A stretch of 64,000 bases of DNA from Macrosoma leucophasiata (GCA_036365455.1 JAWQUS010000008.1:24597501-24661500); one strand, 5' to 3'; counted from the stretch's first letter, positions 19,875 to 31,777 are shown. Notes: generated from the letters alone by a model not told the origin. Program-made: numbers and translations.

Positions 19875-21144
19875 TTAGGTTGGGGAAAAAGTTTCTTTGC
19901 ATTTTTTAAGATAATTCAAAACATTTTTTAATATAGTTTATTTAAATTTAACTAAAGTATGTATGTACCATTTTGTTCGATAACCTTTTGCCATCTTGTA
20001 GGTAGGGACATGATCCCATTGCTATAAAAATTTTGGGACTTCTCATCAAAATACCGCGACAAGTGGATTTGGCAGTCCTCTCGTGATGTTAACCTAACAT
20101 TGCATAAAGAATTCTGAAGAGACCGAAACAGGTGGAAATCTGAAGGTGCAAGGTCAGGACTATACGGCGGATGCATTAACACCTCCCAGCCAAACTCTCT
20201 TAATTTTTGCTGAGTGGCTATAGATGTGTGAGGTCTAGCGTTCACACCCCTTCTGTTGATCAATTCCGGCCGCTTTCTCTCAACTTCTTGCTTTAATCTC
20301 ATCAGTTGTTCGCAGTAGAGTTCAGAATCGATAGTCCTGCCTGGTGGTAATAGCTCATAATGAATAATGCCCTTCCAATCCCACCACACACACAACATCA
20401 CCTTATTGCGAGTTAACCCGGGTTTCGCCACAGTCTGTGAAGCCTGACCGGCCTTTGACCACGACCTTTTTCGCACGTTCTTGTCGTACGTGATCCACTT
20501 TTCATCACCAGTTATCAGCTTCTTCAAAAATGATTCGGTTTCATTACGTCGTAATAAATAATCACAAATGAGTACACGGTAAATTAGGTTTCTTTCAGTG
20601 AGCTCGTGAGGTACCCAAATACCGAGCTTTTTTTTGTACCCAGCTTTTTTCAAATGCGCCAAAACTGTTTTGTGATCAATTCTCAGTTCTTCAGCTACGT
20701 CGTAACTACTGATATGTCGATCTTGCTCCACTTTTTCAAAAATGGCATCCATTTTATCCGTAATAGGGCGACCAGAGCGAGATGCATCTTTGACATCAAA
20801 ATTTCCGGATTGAAAACGCTTAAACCATATTTGTGCTATTCTCACAGACACTGCGCTAGGTCAATAAACATCGCAAATTTTTTTCGCGGCCTGCGTTGCA
20901 TTTTTACCTTTTTTGTAGTAAAATTTTAAAATGTATCGAATTTCTTCATTAGATTCACTCATCTTGACAGTACGAAAAACAAATGAAAATCACACATTTG
21001 CCTAATTTGAATTTGGAATTATGTTCTTTAAAATTTTAACTTTCAATGATACCAAAACCAGCCAGATACAAATACTACAGCCAAAGAGATTTTATTACAA
21101 GTTCATACATACTATAATGTGAAAAGACTTTTTCCCCAACCTAT
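19875..21144 (-). mobile_element. mariner element (DD34D type), inactive
   Basis: 1.27 kb with terminal inverted repeats sharing TAGGTTGGGGAAAAAGT, flanked by TA dinucleotides (19873-19874 and 21145-21146) as expected for Tc1/mariner. It contains one transposase gene with two disabling lesions (next entry). Confidence 0.93.
19952..20962 (-). pseudogene. mariner transposase with premature stop and lost catalytic Asp
   Basis: The true start is the ATG at 20962-20960 (MSESNEEIRYILKFYYKKGK). The frame hits TGA at 20863-20861 (codon 34, where mariners usually have Gly in a DVYGP-like motif), then stays open for 302 codons to 19952. Full length would be 336 residues, normal for mariner. Helix-turn-helix region: IAQIWFKRFQSGNFDVKDASRSGRP. 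The first catalytic Asp is in TGDEKW and the third in YSPDLAPSDFHLF. The second Asp, expected in DNARPH, is Val (VNARPH, codon GTG). The WVPHEL linker motif is present. Confidence 0.92.
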
Positions 21145-21192
21145 TATTTGTCCACATTTACGGAATCATTCGTAAATGTATCGATTTAAGTA

Positions 21193-21302
21193 CCGGAACA
21201 CGACAGTGCTGACCACTACCATTTAGCGGCAGATAAATTAGGTAATGCGATGGTGCCTACGCTCTCGAGCTCCTGCACTGGAACTCTACCACCAGTAAGA
21301 TA
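21193..21302 (+). repeat. family A repeat, 5'-truncated
   Basis: Last third only, from CCGGAACACGACAGTGCTG to the terminal ACTCTACCACCAGTAA, just downstream of the mariner. Confidence 0.8.
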
Positions 21303-21424
21303 GAGGATCCTAGGAGGAATTTCAAAGTTAGATGATTCGTATTGAGTGAAAGCGTTTTAAGTATTAAAGTTTTAATTTAAAAGAAGCTAACGGTTGACAC
21401 TTAGAACGGCTTCACTTTGTACTA

Positions 21425-21567
21425 TTTTTTTTTTTAATAACACATGCGAATGAACTTTAGAAATTAAAGAAAAACGGAAAGAAAAATTTGACTTCGGGCA
21501 GGAATCGAACCTACGACCTCAGGATAACCAGTCCAGCTGCTTAACCACTAAGCTACGGAAGTCCCAC
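21425..21567 (-). mobile_element. tRNA-derived SINE (SINE1)
   Basis: Reverse copy: the head (GACTTCCGTAGCTTAGTGG on the minus strand, box B GGTTCGATTCC) lies at 21567-21490. The TTTCTTTCCG tail ends in TTCGCATGTGTTATT and a T/A run. Confidence 0.8.
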
Positions 21568-22534
21568 AAGGCTTAACCCTTTTCAAACTTTTAATCAAAA
21601 GAACGGGTTTTCCGGGCATTGCTAAAACGAAACAAAATAATTTTAACCGCTTGGTTAAAATAGTTAACGATCGGCTTCGCATCTAATGCAATGAGCGAGT
21701 AACAGAAATGCGGAACAAAACTACACGAGACCCGACGTTTACCCAACTGATAACGCTATGAGATTTCTTAACTCTTATCTCTTCAGATAACACGCGTGCG
21801 TACTTTAATTTGATTTATTCTTAGATTCCAAGTCTCGGCTTTCTTAAGTTCGAATTCCACGGCAATTGGAACAGTGATTGAAGGAAATAGGTTATAAATA
21901 TTGTTGCAATTAACTGGACTTTTTAACCGACTTCAAAAAAAGGAGGAGGTTCTCAATTCGTCCGGATCTTTTTATTTTAAGATAATTTATTATAAGAGAA
22001 TCTTGTAATTCCCTATGTGAAAAAAACACTTTTCTTCCGTAATTGTAATTCTACTCTGCTCTACATGATTACAATGCTATTTCTCACTCTTAATTCTGCC
22101 AAAGAGGCAAACAAGGCGCGTAAAAAAATGCGTGTTAAACGTCCTGATTGATGTGTAGCAGACATGAAGGAAGGCTGATTGGTCTGTGGTAGCAGGTAAC
22201 CAGAATAAGTGTTTGTATGGAATTTAAGCAAGTGTCCGCGGTGTGGAAATGATATACGAGTACATAAGAATTAAGGTTGTCTTAAGTTTTATTTTTAATT
22301 TTTTTTCAGGGTATTGGGGAGACAGGAATGGTACTATTGCGTTCCAGTTAGATTTTTTTTTTGATGATGATGATATACAATATCATACATACAATGGCTG
22401 TGAAATTTCTTTACAGAGCCAAAACAACGTAGACCTCTGGGGTGGTCACTTGGTAACACATATATGCACTTTAAACTCTACTTTTTGTATAGGTCTGTCG
22501 CTTACAATCAATTTGAAATGTAAAGCATCTTCAA
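21568..22534. other. repeat-scrap region
   Basis: Includes a moth repeat end with TTTTAACCGACTTCAAAAAA (about 21923, reverse counterpart near 40660) and a scrap of family B at 22140-22240 (TTTGTATGGAATTT...GTGTCCGCGGTGTGG). An open frame at 22243-22581 shows no family resemblance. Confidence 0.4.
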
Positions 22535-23197
22535 AAAACCGGACAAGTGCGAGTTCGACTCGCGTGGTGAAGGTTCCGTAATTTAAATAAATATTTTCGA
22601 AAATATTACAGATTTAAAATGCAGGGACATAGCGGTTACGGTGGTGGATGGGGGGGTTATATTATTAAGAATTTTCGATTTAATTTGAATACTCAAACTT
22701 CTTATACGTTTTCCAGTAATCTATAGGCAAAGAACTATTTTCCACATTTTATCAAAATTTTAAGTTCAGTAGTTTTGGAGATAGGGGAGAAGGGGGTCAA
22801 TTTTCGTCGTTTTTCTTAAATAACTCCAAATTTGTTTATGCCAAAATTATAAAAAATATATATCTAAGATGCTAACAACAACTTCTTTCATTTGATATGT
22901 CACACGACACAGTTTACGATTTTTTTTAATTAATTTTTTGATTTACCCCCCTAAAGTGGCCTCCCTGTTTAAAATTTATTATTTTACTTGACGTGTTCAT
23001 CTTTGGGTCACCAATTTAAATATATTCATCAAATTTCAACTCAATCGGTCGAGTAGTTTCGGAGCAAATTTGGCTGTGACAGACGGACAGACAGACAGAC
23101 GCACGAGTGATCCTATAAGGGTTCCTTTTTCCTTTTTAGGTACGGAACCCTAAAACTACTGACGAATGGTGTGGTCCAACTCGCACTTGGCCATTGG
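22535..23197. mobile_element. MITE-like element with AAGTGCGAGTT ends
   Basis: The left end reads GGACAAGTGCGAGTTCGAC followed by GGTTCCGTAAT; the right end in reverse reads GGCCAAGTGCGAGTTGGAC followed by GGGTTCCGTACC. The two ends form imperfect inverted repeats of about 50 bp. The interior carries AGACGGACAGACAGACAG and no coding. Short pieces recur at 9787 and 44840. Confidence 0.65.
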
Positions 23198-23331
23198 TTT
23201 CAACTTGAGAATAAGAAAGTTTTTACTCGCTGGCGTAGATATCTAGAATACCTACTTATCGTCTTCATTTACTACCCGAAGCACGTAACTACGTTTGTGC
23301 TCGTTTATTCCTTACTAAAGTTAACTGTAGT

Positions 23332-23634
23332 TTTTTGTTAAATGGAAGTTGCAAACATGCATGCAGTTCACATTGATGTAAAGTGATGACTGCAGCCTAT
23401 AGGTTGCAGCATATAGACACCCACGCAATGACCAGAGGTCAAAATGCAGATGCGCTGCCACTCCTGAGGCATTAGGTGTTATGCCCCTGTGCCGGAAATT
23501 ACAGGGCCGTACATTACCACCTGACCGGAACACGATAGTGCTGCACACTACCATTTAGCGGCAAGTAAATTAGGTAATGCGGTGGTGCCTACGCCCGCGA
23601 GCTGCGTCACTGGAGCTCTAACACCAGTGAGTAG
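23332..23634 (+). repeat. family A repeat, full length
   Basis: Complete copy with a small duplication around 23400 (the CTGCAGCCTATAGG block appears twice). Ends GAGCTCTAACACCAGTGA. Confidence 0.9.
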
Positions 23635-23732
23635 TAGTACCACTTCAAGGTTCAGTTGCACCAAAATATTTGTTGACGTTATTGCTTTTGCCATTTTTTT
23701 TATCAGTTACTGTTTTTTTTACTGTTGATAAA

Positions 23733-23970
23733 GTCCCAGTGTAGGGGCTCGAGGGCGAAGGCACCACCGCAGTACCTAATCTATCTGCCGCCAAATAATA
23801 GTGTTCATCACTATCGTGTTCCAGTTAGATAGTAATTTATCGTCCCGTAATAACTATCACAGAGACATAATATATCATAGCTCAGGGTTGGCAACGCATC
23901 TGCATTTAGACTTCTGGTTTGTGTAGATGTCTATAGGCTTAAGTCATCACTTAAGATCATGTGTGCCACC
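23733..23970 (-). repeat. family A repeat, reverse copy
   Basis: From the terminal block to the TAGATGTCTATAGGC block; the start of the family is missing. Confidence 0.8.
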
Positions 23971-23989
23971 TTACTTTTAGTTTAGTTTA

Positions 23990-24154
23990 GTTTTAGCATA
24001 CATCTACGCAAAAACTAAACATCAAAACGCATATGCGTTGCCACCCTTGAAGCCTTAATATATATGCCGTACCATACATTACCACCTGACCATACAAATG
24101 GGTGGTGGTGCCTTAACCCGCGAGCTCCATCACTGGAGCTGTATCACCAGTAAA
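23990..24154 (+). repeat. family A repeat, forward, deleted inside
   Basis: Shortened copy that skips the GAACACGATAGTGCTG segment and ends in CTGTATCACCAGTAA. It faces the reverse copy at 23733. Confidence 0.7.
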
Positions 24155-24483
24155 ATGAAACCTATTCAGCATTCAATTCTTTCAGTAACTATTCACTGAT
24201 CGCAGTGAATGCTACTATCAGCAGATGGATTAAGTAATGCGGTTCTATCATCCATACTCCATATTACTACAATCTATACTTATAATGAAACCACAGTCTA
24301 AAGAAAACAAACATGTTAATTACCTACAGTCATCCAACAGGGTGTAATGTCAGAGCAATAGTGCGGGGCGTGCGACGCGAGGGACGGAGGGGGCGGCACC
24401 AAGTAGCCCATACAAAAACTGTCATCTACTTGGGACTGGGACTTAGGGGTGCGAGATTCAAAATTTCTTTTACTAAGTTTTTG

Positions 24484-24800
24484 GAGTAGGTGTTGTTGGT
24501 GACTCTGGTGGTGCTGGCGGTGGTTTTTAGTGGCGATGGAGGTATTGGTGGCTATGGTGACGTTGGTGGTGATGTTGGTAATTTTGGAGGCGTTGGTGGT
24601 ATTGGTAGCGGTGGTGGTGGTCGTTTTGGTGGCGTTTGTGTCATTGGTGTCATTAGTGGCGTAGGTGTTTGGTGGTAGCGTTAATGACGTTGGTGGCGAT
24701 TGTAGTGGTGGCAGTGGTGGAGATGGTAGTGGTGACAGTGGTGGTGGTGATGGTGGTGGTGGTGGTGACGATGGTGGTGGTAGTGTTGGTTGCATTAGTG
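24484..24800. repeat. TGG-rich low-complexity block
   Basis: About 310 bp of GGTGGT, GGCGTT and GATGGT permutations. It creates long Pro/Thr/Asn-rich open frames on the minus strand, which are compositional artefacts. Confidence 0.9.
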
Positions 24801-24829
24801 GGTAAAAATGCACAACGTTAAAATTCAAT

Positions 24830-26206
24830 TTTTCTCTTCTGCCGACTCTTACGGAGTGCCTATATTATGCATAGATCTATATTTTATCTTTCATTCTCTG
24901 TTTAAGCACTAATTTACTGAAACTGTATAATATTTTTTTATAAAAAAACAATATGCATAGAAGTTTAAAATGGCCTTTTCGAAAATACGGTTCAGCATAG
25001 AATGTATACGCGTTTAAACACATAATTTGAAATTTTTTGCGCAATCCTAGCGGCCTGTGTGCTTTTATCCCCGATGGCTATACATCTAATATCGTATACA
25101 GAGAAGCATTACTGCAACGCAGATTTTTTTTCTTACCAAAAAACTCTCTTTTTTTACCCAAAAGTGTTTATGATCCAAAATTAACCGAAATGCATATCCA
25201 AAAGCGCTGCTCAAAGTCCCAAAGCCACTATTCCACGCAAACAAAGTTGCGGGTACAGCTAGTTTATAATATGAATATGGATAACGTTTTCGCAGGTGTT
25301 CGCGAGCTTCATGGGTACATTGTAGAAATCATATTTGCGGATTTTCTCGCGTATACTACTCCCAACTCCTCTTTTTCTACCCAGCGTTTCGGTAGCTAGC
25401 TATATAAGACCAGGCTGAACATCGTCGAATTAGTCTGCCCGTGGCCGCGGTAGCTGGAAAGCGACCAAAACGTCGGGTAAGAAAGAGAAGTTGGGAAGTT
25501 TTGCTAATTTTTATAAAAATAGATCTAGCGGTTTATTTTATCATACAGACATTCATCTATTATTTCATTCTCGATAGGGTTTGTTTTTGTTTTTTTTTTC
25601 CAAATTGGTGCTGCGGTTTAGCTGTGGAAGCGTCACAAACTGACAGACGGACGGACATCCATACTGATTGTAGAAATCATATTTGCGGATTTTCTCGCGT
25701 ATATTAAACTAAAATTATTTTTGAAATCGATAGAGGATTGCTTACATATTTATGTAGATTGTTGGTATTACGAATCCCCGCCTACCTCGTGAGGGACTTG
25801 GCATGAAGATACATACACACTAGTACCTACATAATGAGGTCAACGTGCCAGTTTGCCATATTACTTACTAATAACATGAACAAAAACTAGCGCGTTAGTA
25901 AAAAAGACAGCCCATTGTATAGTATGGCAGCACTCGTCCTGCGCAAACTGCGGACTAGTTACTAGGCACTAGACATGGGTAAGTCAACAAAAAGGCGCGA
26001 GCATATCAAGTCACGAGTCATAAGTTTGTAACTGAGGTGATTCGACTCAGTGATCAGATCAACTTTTAGCGAAATAGTGGCTCTCGAACCGCGGAGTCGA
26101 TGAGCGAGAAAGTGTTTTCACTGCCGTGTTCGAACTGCTGCTGATCTTCTGAATCGCATATAAGATGAAATTATAAATGCAAATACCTATAAATTGGACT
26201 TCGGAC
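24830..26206. other. repeat-derived intergenic DNA
   Basis: Contains a Helitron-like CTAG end at 25259-25262, a direct repeat of about 35 bp (TGTAGAAATCATATTTGCGG at 25321 and 25670), and a short RTE 3' scrap at 25775-25810. No gene is supported. Confidence 0.4.
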
Positions 26207-26335
26207 ACGGATCCAATGCGACCTCTGGACAAAACGGCTAAGGACTGGATAAACAGGTAAAGCGGCTAGGCTAGATAAGATAACCAGGCGTCGCAAGTTC
26301 GATCCCTATCCTAATTCAATTTTTTCCAAATTTTC
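26207..26335 (+). mobile_element. degenerate SINE1 copy
   Basis: tRNA-like head with box B-like AAGTTCGATCC and a tail of TTTTTCCAAATTTTCTTTAA, resembling 9307-9415. Confidence 0.5.
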
Positions 26336-26794
26336 TTTAAGATCACTCGGATATGTTAGTAATTGCGAAAAATACCGTAAATACGAGTAATATAGAGCGC
26401 CACAAAGGACACGTTACCCTTCTCTGCGTTCCGCAGTTAGGTAAAAAGGGAACGAAAATTCAACGCTAGTTACGTTGGCGTAACGAACCCCAACGGTTCG
26501 AATTACAAGGAAGTGTTGGTGTCTTAGTGTAAGGTTTAGAGATAAGGGACTTTAGCGTGTAAGAAATGTATCTAAAAATAAATCAGTCTTTACTCATACA
26601 CGGGCTTGACCGGTTGTTTTTATTCTTTTTAAAAAACCCTTCCGCTGGACCACGAGACGTAACTCGCTCTGGGCTTTTTATTCAAAGATCGCAGGTTCGA
26701 TTCTTGCCAGATGTTATATATATTTTCCTTTTTTCTATAATTTCTGTTAAGTTGAACGGTGAACAGCCGCTTAGTGAACGATAGCGATTCGACG
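26336..26794. other. intergenic DNA
   Basis: A further tRNA-like box B (CAGGTTCGATTC, 26691) suggests another old SINE, but its ends are not resolvable. Confidence 0.3.
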
Positions 26795-27025
26795 ACCCGG
26801 TTAGTCCAGCGGTCGAATATAGTCGAAAAATAGTCGAATCAAACGGTCATCCCGTTTGATTCGAAAGGTTCGATCCCCGCACCGGGACAAATATTTGTAT
26901 GGCCTACAGATATTTGTTCCGGGTCTGGGTGCTTGTGTATGTGTTGTATGTGTACAATGGCACCCACGACACAGATTTATACCTAATGTGGGGCTGTGAG
27001 TGTAAGCGTATTTATTTATTTATAG
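26795..27025 (+). mobile_element. tRNA-derived SINE (SINE3)
   Basis: Head GACGACCCGGTTAGTCCAGC with box B AGGTTCGATCCCCGC. Body with AAATATTTGTATGGCC and GGTCTGGGTGCTTGTG; tail TATTTATTTATT. The head contains a short fold-back (CGAATCAAACGG then CCGTTTGATTCG). Copies: 46305-46505 and 51950-52155, both reverse. Confidence 0.8.
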
Positions 27026-27377
27026 CGCACAGATGCATCAAAGCAAGTGAACCATTTATTTTGTAATAGAGTAATAAGCAGTCGAGTATAAAACGATCTG
27101 ATTATGAGAGTCGGCTCAGAGCTCAGCACACCTCTATTAACTCAGTAAGCCGAGCTGACGCGATGACGTCACGCCTTTTTACAAGGGCACATAATTTGTA
27201 GCTTGGTACCAGCAACCAGCGCAAATTGATTAGGCATACGCAATGTTGCTAGCGTAAATAGGCGACCTATTATAGAGTGGTCACTAAAATAATGCGATCC
27301 TGAAGACGGTCAGTAAGTCTTGACTACTGATAGTGATGGTATAGTGTGATTGGCGTTGAACCACGTCTCTTCAATGG

Positions 27378-27896
27378 TTTTTATTACTGGTGGTAGAGCC
27401 CCAGTGTAGGGACTCGAGGGCGTAGGCTCCACCGTTTTACCAGAGAATATGTAATAATACTACGTATAGAATGGACACTTCGACGTCCCGCCCGATTTCC
27501 CCGCCTCACCCAACCACCTCCCCTCTTATGGGCGACGGTTGTTATTTTCTACGTGCTACGCACACAGCTCTGCACGTGTAAATACACGTCACTGATTGAT
27601 GTCTGTGTAATAGAGACCAAATTAAACGTTTGTATGGAATTTTGGCGGAGTGTCCGCGGTGTGGTATTACCTAATTTATCTGCCGGCAAATGTCGTTCAG
27701 CACTTTCGTGTTCCGGTTAGATGGTATTGTTGGACCCCGTAATAACCACGTAATAGATAATCACAAAGACATTACAACTAAGGTCTCAGGTATGGCAACG
27801 CATCTGCATTTTGACCTCTGGTTTTTGTGTAGACGTATGCATATTATAGGTTGCAGTCATCTCTTAACATCCATGTGAATTGCGTGCTTGTTAGGG
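27378..27896 (-). repeat. family A repeat split by a family B insertion
   Basis: Reverse family A in two parts, 27378-27452 and 27666-27896, which are adjacent in intact copies. The pentamer TTACC occurs at both junctions, a possible target duplication. Confidence 0.75.
27453..27665 (+). mobile_element. family B element inserted in family A
   Basis: Starts AGAGAATATGTAATAATAC and ends GGCGGAGTGTCCGCGGTGTG. It contains a CACGTGTAAATACACGT palindrome. A second near-complete copy is at 34790-35000; scraps lie at 22140, 28940, 40155 and 55480. Non-coding, class unknown. Confidence 0.7.
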
Positions 27897-28544
27897 CTAC
27901 CGCACATATTAGACAAGACTGTCTAAAGACAGAACCTAACCTAACCCATCACAGAACATATGGCGCCGCGCACACTTCGAACAAAACGTCTAACAGACAA
28001 AAACGTCTTAACGACCGTTAGACACGACAGCGACAAGACTGACTCGATTCTGCATTCCCGAGCCCAAAGTGCAGTAACAACCAAGTTTACGATTTTAAGA
28101 TTACTTTAAATTATGTAAGCCCATTTCAAGACCAATCTACTAAATTAATTAATTTGTTGCTACGATCACTTTTCGTTCTTTTAATTTGTTTTTTTCGGCG
28201 AAACTGCCGCAAAGAATACGAATTTCCTAAAAACTGGTAAAGATTCCCAGCTAAATTGAAGTAAAACACATACTTTTTTTTTCAAAAGTGTGTTTATTAT
28301 TTCCCAGCTAAACAACAGTGGTATTTCGCCGGATTTTATGCCTTATACTTCAGATAGAAGGTTCTTTCAGTAGCTGCCAATAACATACCAAGAGTAGTTT
28401 TACTGCGTAAGTATTCGTTTTTACTATAACAATACCTATGTAGTTTGTACTTTAAAAGTATACTTAAATGGCGCACGTGATATCTCATACTGAACTTTAG
28501 TTAGTAAAATATGCGAAATTTTGTAAATGTGAAAATTAGTGGTA
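27897..28544. other. intergenic DNA
   Basis: Starts with a block rich in GACTGTCTAAAGACAG- and AACGTCTAACAGAC-like words (27900-28050). No ends or coding could be supported. Confidence 0.3.
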
Positions 28545-28650
28545 GAGCTCGCTCAGCACCACCGCATTGTATAATTTACCTGCCGTTCAGTGATAGTGCG
28601 TAAGGTGTAATGTACGGTGGTAGAGCTTCAATGATAGAGCTCGAAGGCAC
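28545..28650 (-). repeat. degenerate family A-like fragment
   Basis: Contains TGGTAGAGCTC, CACCACCGCATT and ATTTACCTGCCG. A related degenerate block lies at 29080-29220. Confidence 0.5.
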
Positions 28651-28685
28651 GCAAATATTATGCGAATAATATGGGTAGGTATGTC

Positions 28686-28890
28686 ATCCCCTAATAATGG
28701 GTGTCAATTTTGTGGTTTCTTGGGGTGATGATTACGAAAATTACATCTTTTTCTAAATCCGTTATGGCGGACAATATTTTATTTCACTTTAAAATATGGG
28801 TGTCAATTTCAGGTTTCTTTGAGTGTCGATTACGAAAGTGACATCTGTTTTCAGATCGAAGATGTCGGACGGTATGTTTTTTTCTTCAAA
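28686..28890 (+). repeat. about 99-bp satellite, two units
   Basis: Two units starting GGGTGTCAATTT, each with GGTTTCTT, GATTACGAAA and a GGCGGAC-like word. Same family as 29280-30000. Confidence 0.8.
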
Positions 28891-29079
28891 ATATGATAAA
28901 GGCTTACCGCGGCCACCGCTTGGTTACCTAGGTAGACATCAAACAGTGACGTGTATTTACACGTGCACCTGTGTGCGTAGCACGTAGGGTTATGACTTCG
29001 GGCCGCGACGAGAACATTTCAACATTCCATTTTTTTATTAGACACAAAATAAATCTCTAACTTTCCTAGGAAGTTCGTT

Positions 29080-29220
29080 GTAGAGCTCGCTGAACGAGCT
29101 CGACATCACACTCGAGCTCGATCAGCACCACCGCATTATAATATGTATGTAATTTACCTTCTGCTAAGAGATAATGGTAATGTACGGTGGTAGAGCTTCA
29201 ATGATAGAGCTTGAAGGCAC
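29080..29220 (-). repeat. degenerate family A-like fragment
   Basis: Repeats the arrangement at 28545-28650 (GCACCACCGCATTATA, GTACGGTGGTAGAGCTTCAA), again directly before a satellite array. Confidence 0.5.
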
Positions 29221-29279
29221 TCAAATATTATGCTAGTAATATGGGTACGTATGTAAAGGTGATGGATAGCTTTTAATGA

Positions 29280-30000
29280 TGGGTGTAAATTTTGTGGTTT
29301 CTTGGGGTACTGATTAAGAAAATGGCAGCCATTTTCAGATACAATATGGAGGACAGATTTTTTTTCAAATTGCGATATGGGTGTTTAATTCGAGGCTTTT
29401 GAGGCGTTGATTACGAAAATAATATCTTTTATGAGATACGAGATAGCGGACATAACTACTTTTCCAAATTGTTATATGAGTGTTAATTTCGAGGTTTCTT
29501 GGGGTGCTGATTACGAAAATGGCATCCGTTTTCAGAACCAAAATAGCGGACCGTTTTTTTTTCAAAATTTGATATGGATGTCAATTTTGAGATTTCTTGG
29601 GAAAAGGATGTCATTTTTGTAATCAGCTCGATTACAAAAATGACATCTTTTTTCAGATCCAAGATGGCAGACATAATTATTTTTCCAAATTGTGCCATAT
29701 CACAATACGGAAAAGTCATCATTTTTCTGATCGGATGCCATTTTCGTAATCGGCACCCCAAGAAACCTCGAAATTGATACCCATATCATATTTTGAAAAA
29801 AAAAATCTGATGCCATCTTGGGTCTGAAAACGGATGCCATTTTCGTAATCAGCACCCCACGAAACCTCGAAATTGACACCTATATCACAATTGGGAAAAA
29901 TATTTATGTCCACCATCTTGAATCTCAAAAAAGATGTCATTTTCGTAATCAGCACCCCAAGAAATCTGAAAATTGATACCCATATCATATTTTGCAAGAA
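29280..30000. repeat. about 99-bp satellite in opposed arrays
   Basis: Four forward units (29280-29700) are followed by about two and a half reverse units (29735-30000). The core word is TTTCTTGGGGTGCTGATTAC forward and GTAATCAGCACCCCAAGAAA reverse. The head-to-head junction is 29701-29734. Confidence 0.88.
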
Positions 30001-30714
30001 AAAGTCTTAGTCCTAGTCCACTTACCGCGCAGCCTGCGTAGCACGTCACCTTCTCGACGGTGACGAAAACTGGGATGACACCCTCGCGGAGGCAAGCGTT
30101 AGTGACGGAGAAGTATCGCCATCATCTATCTGAAGATTTTCTACGAGCTTTGAGACACGTGCTACTGGAGACGAAGTTGAAGTAGGTAACTAATGAACGC
30201 ATGCTGAACACCTGTCTTAGTTCACATCAAGTTGTGGTCATTTCCACCACCGATTGAACTATCGAATATGGGTTACCAGCTCCCCAATCATCACCGCATC
30301 AAGCCCGTAGAAATGACCACCACTAACTTGATTGAGAGTCACAATGAGTGCGCCACAAATATTACTAAGTAGGTAGGTACGTAATGATTCTCTTATATTG
30401 GACGTTCTAGTCTGTCAAGAAAGGTTAGGGCTGGTATTCTCCCTACTCGCCACGCAGGGGCGGCTTAACCTATAATGCAGGGTGTGCAATGAACACGGGC
30501 GCCGCAGCGCTACCTGAGACAGCTAAGAGCATCGTTTTGGACCATCATGGTATAACAATGATATGACAGAAGCGAGGCCTAGGGAGCGCCAGGGTTTCAT
30601 TGCTCACGGGCGCTACACGAACTAGAGCCGCCCCTGCTCCTACGTCCAGAGGGTTTACTAACGAGACAAAAACGATCGCAGTTCTGTTACTTCGCTTCGA
30701 CTTTGTGTTGCTGC
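30001..30714. other. intergenic DNA
   Basis: No supported gene. Somewhat GC-richer than the flanks; the open frame beginning at 30600 is real coding only from about 30715. Confidence 0.35.
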
Positions 30715-31777
30715 GCAAACGTGGACACCGTGTTCACTGTGTCCCGTATCGGCAATCGGACACATTTGCCAGTTGCCTTGAACTTACAGATAATAAATTT
30801 AAGTCATGTATTAAACGCACACCATGTAAAAATGCGTACTATAGACTCGATGACTATCTAAAGGATAGAGATGCCTGGACAAATGCTGGTCTAGCTCCAC
30901 AAGACTAAACAATAATTTTGTGAAATGAATGTGCATTGTACTTGATATTGTAAAACATAGTTATAAGTGTCATATTGTGAAAATAGTTTTAAGGAACATA
31001 TTTTGAAAAGACCCTACTGAGTTTTGTTTTGGCAGGTTTTTTCTCAGTAATGTGGGCTTTGGAACTCTGCCAGTGAATGACAAAGAATGTCCCATGTTTT
31101 TTTGTTTAGTCTTATCTTGCCGTTTGTAAAAGAAAGTATGGAACATTCTGTTGATACCTATTTTTATAATTAAGTATTTTTGGACTATTATTTATTTTAT
31201 TTTGTTTACTTTGACATATTAATCAACGTATCAGTTGTTATTCGCTTTAATTTTATATTTGTAATTTGACCTATCACAAGCAAATTCTATTATTTCCAAG
31301 TGATTAAATGAATTTTTGAGTTTGAGATTGAGTTTGCCTGCCACCGACACGGCACACCACTAGAAACCGTAGCTATAGTTGCTGTGTCCGGTGCGCAGCA
31401 CAATACAATTGTAAGGAAATTTGTTAATGTTGCTTGTGTCTTCCAACTAAGGACTTTCAGTTGGCAGTTATATACCTATATCCTAAAATAAAGCTAAATA
31501 TTGAGATTAAATTATCCAAATCTTTAATAAACTTTATTGCTTTAATAAAATCTTATTGACCACTTTGCAATAATAACTTTGACATTAATTAAATATAAAT
31601 ATTCGAATTACATTAATAATATTTTGACATATTTTATTAAGTTTATGGATATTTTACACACCACTGCATTGTAATGGTAGAATGTGATAGTGCTATAATG
31701 TTATTACCTCACCATCTGTACCTACATGTACCCACTACATTCTGGTAAATAAATGATTATGATTATGATTATGACAC
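30715..31777 (+). mobile_element. 5'-truncated LINE 3' end
   Basis: The last about 60 codons of a LINE polymerase ORF, ending 30908, include KSCIKRTPCKNAYYRLDDYL and LKDRDAW, a typical C-terminal signature of jockey/CR1-group LINEs. It is followed by about 870 bp of AT-rich 3' UTR and a GATTAT repeat tail (31753-31777), the sort of short-repeat tail these LINEs carry. Confidence 0.75.

Noticed and set aside
22243..22581. 112-residue open frame after a splice-acceptor-like TTTTTTTCAG
   Set aside because: No family resemblance, poly-Asp from a GAT repeat, and its end lies in the MITE at 22535.
24316..24828. 170-residue open frame rich in Pro, Ser, Thr and Asn
   Set aside because: Produced by the TGG-rich low-complexity block; no stop codons can arise easily in that composition and no domain is present.
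28686..30000. CRISPR-like array
   Set aside because: Units are adjacent with no spacers, far longer than CRISPR repeats, and the genome is eukaryotic.
30600..30908. 102-residue host protein
   Set aside because: Only the last about 60 codons look like protein and they match a LINE polymerase C-terminus followed by a LINE-type tail.
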